Origin: Oscillospiraceae bacterium
Lineage (GTDB): Bacteria; Bacillota; Clostridia; Oscillospirales; Ruminococcaceae
Assembly (NCBI GenBank): GCA_017483405.1
Contig: JAFUWP010000020.1
Location: 1-10,021 of the forward strand
Reading direction: 5' to 3'
DNA length: 10,021 bases
In this document: positions 1-6,428 of the stretch, one piece after another
How positions within the stretch are numbered: the first letter of the stretch is position 1
Layout: every line of letters begins with the position of its first letter
Notes under the pieces: model-generated
What the model was told of the DNA's origin: nothing
Databases searched by the model: none
Seen by the model: only the letters and a program-made list of their open reading frames with translations
Program-made: the position numbers and the translations under genes

Positions 1-224
1 ACGGCTTTATATGTGATTCTGGTATTGAAAATTTTATAATGGAAATTACTTGTTTCTGAAAAAGGTCTGACAATTACGGATTGTGAAGTATTCTCAAAAG
101 TAATTCTATACATATCCCGATAGGTTAATTCGGTATTTTGACAACTGTTAATAATATCTTTTATTTTCTGATTAAGTTCGAGATTATTTCTTGCATGATT
201 TAGCCAATCATAGGTCATTTCCAT
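1..224 (-). CDS. Partial hypothetical protein, N-terminal 74 residues
   Basis: An open frame starts at an ATG (224-222) and runs without a stop to the window edge, so the 3' end is missing. The start is supported by a GGAGAA ribosome binding site about 8 nt upstream (near 233-238); a second in-frame ATG lies two codons later. The visible product begins MEMTYDWLNHARNNLE and is rich in Asn, Thr and aromatic residues. No signal peptide or membrane segment is visible. I do not recognise the family. It begins 24 nt after the stop of a truncated methyltransferase remnant and has the same A+T-rich composition as the neighbouring Imm1-like gene, so it may be another immunity or accessory cassette gene; that is inference from position only. 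Confidence 0.6.
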   Translation of the reverse strand, partial: MEMTYDWLNHARNNLELNQKIKDIINSCQNTELTYRDMYRITFENTSQSVIVRPFSETSNFHYKIFNTRITYKA

Positions 225-246
225 TTCTTATCTTCTCCAAATTCTG

Positions 247-264
247 ATTACCAAATAAAAGGCA
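247..264 (-). repeat. Direct repeat, downstream copy (end of methyltransferase remnant)
   Basis: The + strand sequence ATTACCAAATAAAAGGCA is identical to 875-892 and in the same orientation. With one mismatch the match extends three bases further to the right (to 267 and 895). On the minus strand it encodes the last residues LPFIW and the stop of the methyltransferase-like remnant. It sits just before the ribosome binding site of the partial gene at the left edge. Confidence 0.85.
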
Positions 265-418
265 ATAATCTGTATTTTACTTTCTTTTTATATTCTGTAT
301 AGCCAGTCAGCCCAGTTTCAAGAATTTTTTCTTCGTTCCGAATTCTCATGATGATGATGACCGGATAGAATAAAAATGATAATATCCTTTCTATCAGTTT
401 TTGAAAATTTATTTTTCC
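248..418 (-). pseudogene. 3' remnant of isoprenylcysteine carboxyl methyltransferase-family gene
   Basis: Reading the minus strand from 418 to the TAA at 248-250 gives 56 codons. The last 45 or so look like the C-terminus of the isoprenylcysteine carboxyl methyltransferase (ICMT/PEMT-like) family: a hydrophobic stretch (LSFLFYPVIII), then RIRNEEKIL, then GYTEYKKKVKYRLLPFIW and the stop. In that family the C-terminus has a last membrane segment, the R..EE motif and a GY..Y...V.RLIP.(W/F) ending. The rest of the protein, including the SAM-binding region and the other transmembrane helices, is absent: upstream the frame runs into the 3' end of the Imm1-like gene with no start codon or ribosome binding site. 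I call it a truncated, non-functional fragment. Its final 18 nt are the 3' copy of a direct repeat. Family recognition is by eye. Confidence 0.65.
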
Positions 419-426
419 TGATATTT

Positions 427-849
427 TTATAATTCTAAAAAGTTTGCTTCTTCAGGAAGATTTTCAGGTGTAACCCAATTGATTTCTGCACATAATTTTT
501 GAAAAGTGATATATTCTTCGATAGCTTTCCATGCGAGATGAGGAGGGATAAATAAGCCTTTTGAAATATAAAGGTCATCTCCCCACACATCTACTAATTC
601 GGTCAATAATTCTTTATTTCCTAAAGAAAAATAAGTACCGCTGTCATCAGTAATTCCAACATGAAAACCGGCTTCTTTTTCAACGCAGATACAAACAGAA
701 ACACCAATATCTTCAATGGAGAGAGAACCAACTAAATCAGGAAATACTTCATTTTTCGCAAGAATATTTTTTAATTCTTCCAAAGATTTGACTTTTCCAA
801 TCAGTGAATTGTATCCGTTTTCAGTTGTATCAATATTATAATGTATCAT
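427..849 (-). CDS. Imm1-like immunity protein
   Basis: The gene encodes 140 residues, is cytoplasmic in appearance and has no signal peptide. The start chosen is the ATG at 849-847, with AGGAG about 10 nt upstream (863-867); a longer frame back to a TTG at 882 has no such site. The layout resembles the Imm1 family, which in polymorphic-toxin systems binds and neutralises a cognate toxin domain, often a deaminase or nuclease. The features are a leading strand plus helix (YNIDTTENGYNSLIGKV, then SLEELKNIL), a central strand followed by GITDDSGTYFSLG (65-77), a segment IPPHLAWKAIEEYI (101-114) and a closing EINWV (122-126) where the family has a conserved Trp. It lies 73 nt after atpG and in the same direction, with clearly lower GC. 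No toxin gene is visible, so it is either an orphan or paired with a gene outside the window. Assignment is by pattern only. Confidence 0.5.
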   Translation of the reverse strand: MIHYNIDTTENGYNSLIGKVKSLEELKNILAKNEVFPDLVGSLSIEDIGVSVCICVEKEAGFHVGITDDSGTYFSLGNKELLTELVDVWGDDLYISKGLFIPPHLAWKAIEEYITFQKLCAEINWVTPENLPEEANFLEL

Positions 850-874
850 GTGGGTTCTCTCCTGTTTTATTTTA

Positions 875-892
875 ATTACCAAATAAAAGGCA
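875..892 (-). repeat. Direct repeat, upstream copy
   Basis: Identical 18-nt copy of 247-264, 628 bp away. Read on the minus strand it again gives LLPFIW and a stop, but here only a handful of codons of the methyltransferase tail remain; the sequence before it is unrelated and leads directly back to the atpG stop. It precedes the ribosome binding site of the Imm1-like gene just as the other copy precedes the next gene. Confidence 0.85.
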
Positions 893-923
893 GTAACATG
901 AATAATTTCTGATTCATGCTACT
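892..923 (-). terminator. Hairpin directly after atpG, possible weak terminator
   Basis: The arms AGTAACATGAAT (892-903) and ATTCATGCTACT (912-923) pair over 12 positions with one mismatch around an 8-nt loop. One arm reaches the atpG stop codon. On the minus strand the stem is followed by GCCTTTTATTT, a broken T-run, so it could slow or partly terminate atp transcription. The stem is A+T-rich and the tract imperfect, so it could equally be a processing hairpin or a junction left by recombination. Confidence 0.4.
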
Positions 924-1789
924 TACTGCTGAGCGTTCGCACCGCTGACGATTTCGGTTAATTCCTGTGTGATTGCGCCCTGACGAGCACGGTTATACTG
1001 TAATGACAGGTTATCAATCATTTCAGTAGCGTTATCAGTCGCATTTTCCATAGCTGTTCTTCTTGCTGCCTGTTCAGAAGCAAAAGATTCTACAATTGCA
1101 CCATAGAGTAAACTTGCGACATAGCGGGGAACAAGTTTATCAAAAACTTCTTCCGGAGAAGGTTCATATTCGACGGCGCAGTGTCTCGGATGTGAACCGG
1201 CCATTTCATCGAGCGGAATGACTTCCATTTTCTGAGCGACCTGCATGATAGGCGATACATAGTTTGTGAAAACTATCTCGACAGTCTGGAGTGATTCATG
1301 ACGCTTGTAGGTATTCAGAATCAGTTCGGCCATATCCATAGCGAGGTAGATATTCATGTGTTCGGCGATATGGTCATAAGCTTTCAGAATTTTGACATCG
1401 CGGTTCTCGAAGTAATCGACAGATTTCTGACCGATGGGCATGACGATAGGATTTCCGCCCTGCGCCTTGATTTCGTTGATTTTGGCCTGAGCGATTTTGA
1501 GCACATTGGAATTGAAACCGCCTGCAAGGCCTCTGTCACCGGCGATAACAATCAGCAGAGCCGCGCCTGTTTCGGTACGTTTGCGGACAAACTGCGAATT
1601 GAAATACGGGTCTTCGGCGGCGATTTCAGCCATGAGCTTGTAAGTCGCCTCGAAGAAAGGCTGAGCGGCTTCGGCGCGGTCTTTAGCCTTTCTTAGCTTG
1701 GAAGATGCGACAAGCTCCATCGCCTTTGTAATCTGCATTGTACTCTGAACGCTGTGAATCCGGCGTTTAATATCTTTCAGATTTGCCAT
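923..1789 (-). CDS. atpG: F1Fo ATP synthase gamma subunit
   Basis: The gene encodes 288 residues, the usual gamma length. Gamma forms the central rotor shaft of F1; its N- and C-terminal helices make the coiled coil inside the alpha3beta3 ring, and its lower part contacts epsilon and the c ring. The N-terminal helix is typical (LKDIKRRIHSVQSTMQITKA, then MELVASSKLRKA), the middle has GDRGLAGGFN (84-93), and the C-terminal helix carries the family signature YNRARQGAITQELTEIVSGA. The ATG lies 4 nt after the atpA stop, with GGTGA overlapping that stop, so the two are translationally coupled. It is the last atp gene in the window: the position expected for atpD is occupied by an Imm1-like gene. 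Confidence 0.97.
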   Translation of the reverse strand: MANLKDIKRRIHSVQSTMQITKAMELVASSKLRKAKDRAEAAQPFFEATYKLMAEIAAEDPYFNSQFVRKRTETGAALLIVIAGDRGLAGGFNSNVLKIAQAKINEIKAQGGNPIVMPIGQKSVDYFENRDVKILKAYDHIAEHMNIYLAMDMAELILNTYKRHESLQTVEIVFTNYVSPIMQVAQKMEVIPLDEMAGSHPRHCAVEYEPSPEEVFDKLVPRYVASLLYGAIVESFASEQAARRTAMENATDNATEMIDNLSLQYNRARQGAITQELTEIVSGANAQQ

Positions 1790-1793
1790 AGTA

Positions 1794-3296
1794 TCACCAC
1801 TGTTGATTGAACTCCGTCAGGGCTTGGCCGAGAGCGGTTTCATTTTCCTTTGTGAGGTCTTTGGTATCGAGAATAGATTTCAGCACTTCCGGATGGCTTT
1901 CGTTCATGAATGAGGAAAGTTTTTCCTGATATTCCTTGATTTTTGTGACAGGAATATCATTCAGATAGCCCTTAGTGACAGCATAGATGATGCAGACCTG
2001 CATTTCTACAGGGACGGGAGCATTTCTGTCCTGTTTGAGAACTTCTACGATACGTTCGCCCATAGCGAGACGATTTTTGGTATCTTCATCGAGTTCAGAG
2101 CCGAACTGCGAGAAAGCCTGTAATTCTCTGTACTGAGAGTAAGATAATTTCAGCGAGCCGGAGACTTTCTTCATGGCTTTAATCTGGGCGGCACTTCCGA
2201 CACGGGAAACCGAAATACCAGGGTTGACCGCAGGGCGAACACCGGCATTGAACAAGTCAGTTTCCAAGAAAATCTGGCCGTCAGTGATAGAAATTACATT
2301 TGTCGGGATATAGGCAGAAACGTCACCGGCCTGTGTCTCGATAATCGGGAGAGCAGTCAGAGAGCCTCCGCCGTAATTTTCGTTATAACTGCAAGCTCTT
2401 TCGAGCAGTCTGGAATGCAGATAGAAGACATCACCAGGGAAGGCCTCACGACCTGGGGGACGTTTCAGGAGCAGAGAGAGTGCGCGATAAGCGACAGCAT
2501 GTTTGGATAAGTCATCATAGATGCAGAGCACATCTTTGCCTTGGTCGAGGAAATACTCACCCATTGCGCATCCGGAATACGGCGCGATGTACTGTAACGG
2601 AGCGAGTTCGGATGCGGTTGCAGATACGATGATAGTATAATCCATCGCACCGGCTTTGCGGAGGGTTTCGGCCACGTTTGCGACAGTCGAGCGTTTCTGA
2701 CCGATAGCCACATAGATACAGATAATATCCTGCCCTTTCTGATTGATGATAGTATCAAGGGCGATAGCGGTCTTACCGGTCTGGCGGTCGCCGATAATCA
2801 GTTCACGCTGACCTCTGCCGATAGGAATCATCGAGTCGATAGCTTTGATACCTGTCTGTAAGGGCTTGTGAACGGATTTTCTTGTGATAACGCCGGAGGC
2901 GACTTTTTCGATGGGTGCGCGTTTGGATGTATTGAGCGCGCCTTTGCCGTCAATTGGCTGACCGAGTGCTTTAACAACTCTGCCGAGCAGTTCTTCTCCG
3001 ACAGGAACGGACATGATTTCGCCTGTTCTCTTGACGGAAGAACCTTCTTTAATATCTTCATCAGAACCGAGCAGAACTGCGCCGACGCTGTCCTGTTCGA
3101 GGTTGAGTGCCATACCGTACACACCGTTCTCGAACTGAATCAGTTCGCCGGACATGCATTTTTCGAGCCCGTGAATGTTGGCGATACCGTCACCGACAGT
3201 GATAACTGTACCGACATCAGACAGGGAAATCTGTGCATGATAGTTCTTAATCTGGTCTTTGATAATACTGGATATTTCATCCGGTCTTAAATTCAT
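1794..3296 (-). CDS. atpA: F1Fo ATP synthase alpha subunit
   Basis: The gene encodes 500 residues, normal for alpha. Alpha alternates with beta in the F1 hexamer and holds the non-catalytic nucleotide sites. The beta-barrel N-terminal domain (about 25-95) is followed by the P-loop GDRQTGKT (169-176), the Walker B region VLCIYDDLSKHA (256-267), the conserved block KRPPGREAFPGDVFYLHSRL (278-297), and SVSRVGSAAQ (362-371) with R365, the arginine finger that reaches into the beta site. The C-terminal helical domain is complete and ends QQW. The start is the ATG at 3296-3294 with AGAGGTG about 10 nt upstream. A 63-nt A+T-rich gap separates it from the small membrane gene upstream; no clear promoter or terminator is seen there. 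Confidence 0.98.
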   Translation of the reverse strand: MNLRPDEISSIIKDQIKNYHAQISLSDVGTVITVGDGIANIHGLEKCMSGELIQFENGVYGMALNLEQDSVGAVLLGSDEDIKEGSSVKRTGEIMSVPVGEELLGRVVKALGQPIDGKGALNTSKRAPIEKVASGVITRKSVHKPLQTGIKAIDSMIPIGRGQRELIIGDRQTGKTAIALDTIINQKGQDIICIYVAIGQKRSTVANVAETLRKAGAMDYTIIVSATASELAPLQYIAPYSGCAMGEYFLDQGKDVLCIYDDLSKHAVAYRALSLLLKRPPGREAFPGDVFYLHSRLLERACSYNENYGGGSLTALPIIETQAGDVSAYIPTNVISITDGQIFLETDLFNAGVRPAVNPGISVSRVGSAAQIKAMKKVSGSLKLSYSQYRELQAFSQFGSELDEDTKNRLAMGERIVEVLKQDRNAPVPVEMQVCIIYAVTKGYLNDIPVTKIKEYQEKLSSFMNESHPEVLKSILDTKDLTKENETALGQALTEFNQQW

Positions 3297-3359
3297 AGAG
3301 AAAATAACACCTCTTTTTGATAAAATAATTTTGTTTTATTTTGATAGAATAGAATTTGA

Positions 3360-3644
3360 TTAAAAACTATTTCTATACAAAAATATTCTAACTGCTGAGA
3401 GTATGATAAATACTGCAACTAAAAATGAGATAACTCCTATTACACGATTTCTCCGCCATTCTCTGACACCTTGTACAATCATTAAGAGCGATACTAATAT
3501 TTGTAAAATATCATTATTATTTATAATGCCTGCTATAAGCAAACCAGCAATTACAAATACAATCATGCTGATTATCAATTGTATGATAACTGCACTTTTT
3601 TCAATCGTGTTGTATTCTTTCCAGTCAGTAAGTATGGTTTTCAT
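3360..3644 (-). CDS. Small three-helix membrane protein inserted between atpH and atpA
   Basis: The gene encodes 94 residues: a short polar N-terminus (KTILTDWKEYNTIEKS), then three hydrophobic segments at about 18-41, 46-60 and 68-89. They are separated by NNND and by a basic turn REWRRNR (61-67), and the protein ends YRNSF. The pattern of hydrophobic helix, QG.RE...N, hydrophobic helix resembles the small DUF3953/YczI-like membrane proteins of Firmicutes, a family without a known role; this match is by eye. The ATG lies 9 nt after the atpH stop and its GAGGTGA ribosome binding site overlaps that stop, so it is built into the operon and probably translated with it. It is lower in GC than the flanking atp genes. 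No known ATP synthase subunit lies at this position, so it is either an accessory factor or a passenger. Confidence 0.7.
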   Translation of the reverse strand: MKTILTDWKEYNTIEKSAVIIQLIISMIVFVIAGLLIAGIINNNDILQILVSLLMIVQGVREWRRNRVIGVISFLVAVFIILSAVRIFLYRNSF

Positions 3645-3653
3645 CAGCTCACC

Positions 3654-4178
3654 TCACTTTTGAGCGAAAGCCTTCATTCTGGACTTGATAGAATTATCCA
3701 TTCTGGTATCACCATACTGGACGACCATACCGCCCATGAGGGATTTGTCAACGGATTCACGGAGCAGAATACTCTTGCCGAGTTTCTGCTGTAATTTTTC
3801 TTTCAGGGCGGTTCTCTGCGAATCTTCCAGCGGAACGGCGGATGTCACAAAGACTTCGGCAATCGAGAATGCTTCATAATAGAGCTTATTGAAAGCGTTC
3901 CGGATTTCGGAAATTCTGTTGATTCTGCGTTTTTCCACGAGAAGACAGAGAAAATTTTCGGTGATGCCCTGTTCTTCGCCGATAATCTTCTGCAAAACGG
4001 AAATCCGTTCAGAAAGTTCCAGAGTCGGAACATCAAGGAGCGAAATCAGTTCGGGATATTGCAGAATCAAATCCGTGACCTGATTCAGTTCCTGATAGAT
4101 GCGTTTTTCCTGCTGTTCTTCTTTGGCGAGGAGGAACAGGGCTTCGGCATAGACGTGACCTACTGTCTGCTGTGTCAT
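3654..4178 (-). CDS. atpH: F1Fo ATP synthase delta subunit
   Basis: The gene encodes 174 residues. Delta (OSCP in mitochondria) sits on top of the F1 head and ties it to the b-subunit stalk. The N-terminal helical bundle begins VGHVYAEALFLLAKEE, and the C-terminal motif DKSLMGGMVVQYGDTRMD (144-161) is the family signature, followed by NSIKSRMKAF. The ATG overlaps the atpF stop in an ATGA junction, with AGGTGA upstream inside atpF. The 3' end provides the ribosome binding site of the small membrane gene. Confidence 0.95.
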   Translation of the reverse strand: MTQQTVGHVYAEALFLLAKEEQQEKRIYQELNQVTDLILQYPELISLLDVPTLELSERISVLQKIIGEEQGITENFLCLLVEKRRINRISEIRNAFNKLYYEAFSIAEVFVTSAVPLEDSQRTALKEKLQQKLGKSILLRESVDKSLMGGMVVQYGDTRMDNSIKSRMKAFAQK

Positions 4179-4669
4179 GACTGTTCACCTATATTCTGAA
4201 TGAAATCATCGATAAGGCGTTCATGGTCGGCCTTATTGATTTCTTTTTCCATAATTTTTTCAGCCAGTTCCATAGCCAGTTCAGAGATTTCGCCCTGAAG
4301 TTCTGTTCTGGCGAGGTTCTTTTCGCGCTCGGTTTCGAGGGTAGCTTTTTCGCGGACGGCCTGCGCTTCGTGACGGGCTTTATCGAGAATCGAATCGCCC
4401 TGTCTCTGCGCGATTTTTTCGGCTCGTTTGATGATGCTGTCTGCTTCATCTTTTGCGCCGGCGATAGCCTGTGCATATTTTTCCTTATCGGAATTGGCAG
4501 ATTGCAGAGCATCATCCGCTTTCTGATAAGTACCGTCCACTTCCTGCTGACGCTGTTCGAGGATGGCATCAATGCGCTTGAACAGAATCAGCTTGAATGC
4601 GAGGAAAATCAGCCCTGTATTGATAAGCGTGAATAAGATAGTACCGACATCAATTGATAAAAAATCCAA
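4175..4669 (-). CDS. atpF: F1Fo ATP synthase b subunit
   Basis: The gene encodes 164 residues. The b dimer is the peripheral stalk that holds F1 still against rotation. A single N-terminal membrane helix (about 9-30, ILFTLINTGLIFLAFKLILF) is followed by a long charged helix with the usual start KRIDAILEQRQQEV and Ala-rich heptads to the C-terminus. The start codon is TTG (4669-4667), supported by a GGAGG 7 nt upstream; no ATG fits as well. The stop overlaps the atpH start. Confidence 0.95.
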   Translation of the reverse strand: MDFLSIDVGTILFTLINTGLIFLAFKLILFKRIDAILEQRQQEVDGTYQKADDALQSANSDKEKYAQAIAGAKDEADSIIKRAEKIAQRQGDSILDKARHEAQAVREKATLETEREKNLARTELQGEISELAMELAEKIMEKEINKADHERLIDDFIQNIGEQS

Positions 4670-4689
4670 TTTTCTGCCTCCTGTAGAGT

Positions 4690-4977
4690 TTAACCGCTGA
4701 CTTTGTTAATGAACGGATTGGCGAACATCAGAAGCAGGGCAACGAGCAGGCCGTAGATACCAGTAGATTCGGCAACGGCACAGCCGATGAACATAGTTCT
4801 TGTTACCGCGCCGGAGCTTTCCGGCTGACGGCCGATAGATTCGCAGGCCTTGCCGACAGCATAGCCTTCACCGATACCAGGGCCGATACCGGCAATCATT
4901 GCCGTACCTGCGCCGAGTGCAGATGCACCGAGCACGATAGCTCTTGAGAGTTCTGTGTAATCTACATTTGTTTCCAT
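4690..4977 (-). CDS. atpE: F1Fo ATP synthase c subunit, predicted Na+ type
   Basis: The gene encodes 95 residues forming the two-helix hairpin of the rotor ring. Helix 1 has the Gly/Ala packing motif and GIGPGIGEGYAVGKA (30-44), the polar loop is GRQPES (49-54), and helix 2 has AVAESTGIYGLLVAL (67-81) with the ion-binding carboxylate E70. The neighbours S71, T72 and Y75 match the sodium site of known Na+-type rings. E37 sits where Ilyobacter-type rings have Gln, giving the two-carboxylate variant known from Fusobacterium. The ATG follows a strong GGAGGT by 9 nt, and a run of nine A lies just upstream of that on the minus strand (4998-5006), which fits the high output needed for a multi-copy subunit. 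Sodium coupling is inferred from sequence. Confidence 0.96.
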   Translation of the reverse strand: METNVDYTELSRAIVLGASALGAGTAMIAGIGPGIGEGYAVGKACESIGRQPESSGAVTRTMFIGCAVAESTGIYGLLVALLLMFANPFINKVSG

Positions 4978-5018
4978 AATAAAATACCTCCAGATTATTT
5001 TTTTTTGCTAGATTTTGT

Positions 5019-5771
5019 TTATGTCTCAGCATTGCCGTCCGCATTGGAAATATAGACCATAGTCAGCATAATGAAGATAAATGCCTGCATGAATCCGCTG
5101 AACAGGTCAAAATACAGGGACATCACTGCTGGGATACCGATAGTACAGAATGCAATGCCGATTTTCGCCGTGATGACTGAAAGCGCATAATAAATCAGGC
5201 TGGTGATGACCATACCGCTCACGACATTGCCGAAGTGACGAAGACTCATAGAAACCGGAGTTGCCACTTCACTCAGGATGTTGATAGGGAGCATCACGGG
5301 AACGGGGTCAACATATCCTTTCAGATAGCCGCCGAAACCATGTGTCCGGATATTGGTACTGTGAATCAGTACGAAAGTAATCAAAGCCCATGTCAGGGGA
5401 ACATTGAAATCTGCGGTGACAGAACGCAGGCCTAACATGCTGATTAAACTGCCCAGAATCGAGAAAGTGAACAGTGCGCCGATATAAGGGGCGAACCATC
5501 GCCATCGTTTTCCCATCGTGTCTTCCACAAGCCCGTAGACAGTTTTGACTGCCCATTCTGCAACGGCCTGTTTTTTGGAAATATTTTTTGTTTTCAGGTC
5601 GCTGGTCAGCCACAGGAGCAGAAGTGTGACAGCCAGAATAATCCCCCAGCTCAGAATGATAGTTTCAGTCAGATTGATAGTCAGGCCGCCAATATCAAAC
5701 GAGCAGACGATTTTAGGGCCGCTGACATCCACGCCATCCGGAGAACCTCTTAAAAAATCGCTGATACTCAA
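5019..5771 (-). CDS. atpB: F1Fo ATP synthase a subunit
   Basis: The gene encodes 250 residues. Subunit a forms the ion half-channels beside the c ring. Hydrophobic segments lie at about 36-58, 92-115, 124-140, 184-205 and 206-242. The essential arginine is R178 in SMSLRHFGNVVSGM, the equivalent of E. coli R210; before it is DPVPVMLPINILSEVATPVS (155-174), and the last helix has QAFIFIMLTMVYIS, both family hallmarks. The start codon is TTG (5771-5769) preceded by AGGAGG at a 9-nt spacing. It follows the atpI-like gene by 44 nt. Confidence 0.96.
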   Translation of the reverse strand: MSISDFLRGSPDGVDVSGPKIVCSFDIGGLTINLTETIILSWGIILAVTLLLLWLTSDLKTKNISKKQAVAEWAVKTVYGLVEDTMGKRWRWFAPYIGALFTFSILGSLISMLGLRSVTADFNVPLTWALITFVLIHSTNIRTHGFGGYLKGYVDPVPVMLPINILSEVATPVSMSLRHFGNVVSGMVITSLIYYALSVITAKIGIAFCTIGIPAVMSLYFDLFSGFMQAFIFIMLTMVYISNADGNAET

Positions 5772-5815
5772 AAAAATATCCCTCCTGTTTCCTTAAAATT
5801 TTTTTGGATTTATAA

Positions 5816-6175
5816 TTACTTATCTGTGCGGAAAGACAGAATTCCGAAGATGATTTTCGGATAAAGAAACGGCATCACGCAGGCGACAGCGTTTACCTGT
5901 TCGGAAATCAGTCCGGCGGCGATGACTGCCGAAGCAATCAGCATCCGGATGAGATAGCCTTTGAAATCTCTGGTTTTGCCGTGATAAACAGCGTTCAGAA
6001 TACTTCTCCGGAGCAGGAACAGATTACTGAGACTGCCGATGCTCCCCAGAAATAAGCCAGTCAGAAATGCTGTACTGAACCCCGTCACGAACAGAGAGCC
6101 TGTCCAGAACAGTACATCAAGAATCACCGTTCCGATGACTGCGGCGCGCAGTTCTCTATGTAAATCTTCCTGCAT
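5816..6175 (-). CDS. atpI: ATP synthase subunit I-like membrane protein
   Basis: The gene encodes 119 residues with four predicted membrane segments (about 11-30, 35-55, 73-91 and 94-113). The motif FLGSIGSLSNLFLLRRSI (42-59) and the later segment ending in PKIIFGIL resemble the ATP_synt_I family, whose member UncI/AtpI assists c-ring assembly. The gene is first in the operon, where atpI usually lies, which strengthens a weak sequence match. The ATG has GAGGTGA at a short spacing, and the operon promoter lies about 40 nt upstream. Confidence 0.8.
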   Translation of the reverse strand: MQEDLHRELRAAVIGTVILDVLFWTGSLFVTGFSTAFLTGLFLGSIGSLSNLFLLRRSILNAVYHGKTRDFKGYLIRMLIASAVIAAGLISEQVNAVACVMPFLYPKIIFGILSFRTDK

Positions 6176-6212
6176 GGGTTCACCTCAATCCCGTCTTGTT
6201 TGCACAATAATA

Positions 6213-6241
6213 ATTATACTATGATTTTGCAGATATGTCAA
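6213..6241 (-). promoter_or_regulatory. Sigma-A promoter of the atp operon
   Basis: On the minus strand there is TTGACA (6236-6241), a 17-nt spacer, then TATAAT (6213-6218): both boxes are perfect consensus. Transcription would start near 6206, giving a leader of about 30 nt before the atpI-like ATG. T- and A-rich sequence upstream of the -35 box could act as an UP element. Confidence 0.9.
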
Positions 6242-6290
6242 GAATAACCGCAGAAAAATCGCATGAAAAAAGAAATTTTTGATTTCAGGC

Positions 6291-6422
6291 TTAATAAAAA
6301 GCCGTCAGAAACCAGACTTGAACTGACGGCATTTTTATTGGTGACACCACAGAATGCCGGAGCAGTCGCAAAGAATAGAAGTCAGCGAAATTGTCATTTC
6401 TACAGGCATATTCCGTGGTGCT
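6291..6422 (-). ncRNA. Candidate structured small RNA with its own promoter and terminator
   Basis: About 130 nt with the layout of an independent RNA gene: a promoter ends at 6429, a long closing stem forms between the first nucleotides (arm 6405-6420) and 6345-6358, and the intrinsic terminator follows at once. The closing stem pairs CACCAC with GTGGTG and AATGCC with GGCATT, with a small bulge, about 14 pairs in all. Inside it are GAAAT/ATTTC (6387-6400) and other short pairings. An open frame covers the region, but its ATG overlaps the -10 box and would lie before the transcript start, and no ribosome binding site is seen. It does not match tmRNA, SRP RNA or a riboswitch I know. It could instead be an attenuating leader or long tetR 3' UTR structure. 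Confidence 0.5.
6294..6336. terminator. Bidirectional intrinsic terminator between small RNA region and atp operon
   Basis: The stem GCCGTCAG (6301-6308) pairs perfectly with CTGACGGC (6323-6330) around a 14-nt loop. It is flanked by AAAAA on the left and ATTTTTATT on the right, so it has a T-run in both directions. On the minus strand it would end transcripts from tetR and from the promoter at 6429-6457, insulating the atp promoter that follows. Confidence 0.85.
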
Positions 6423-6428
6423 GATTTC

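Noticed and set aside
850..882. Upstream extension of the Imm1-like gene to a TTG at 882
   Set aside because: It runs through the direct repeat and the ribosome binding site of the better ATG start at 849.
247..892. Insertion sequence or transposon bounded by the 18-nt repeats
   Set aside because: No transposase or integrase gene and no terminal inverted repeats; the repeats are in direct orientation and are explained as the coding end of a methyltransferase gene.
1298..1696. 132-codon + strand frame inside atpG, and similar + strand frames in atpA, atpF and atpB
   Set aside because: They lie antisense to highly conserved ATP synthase genes, with no ribosome binding sites and no family features.
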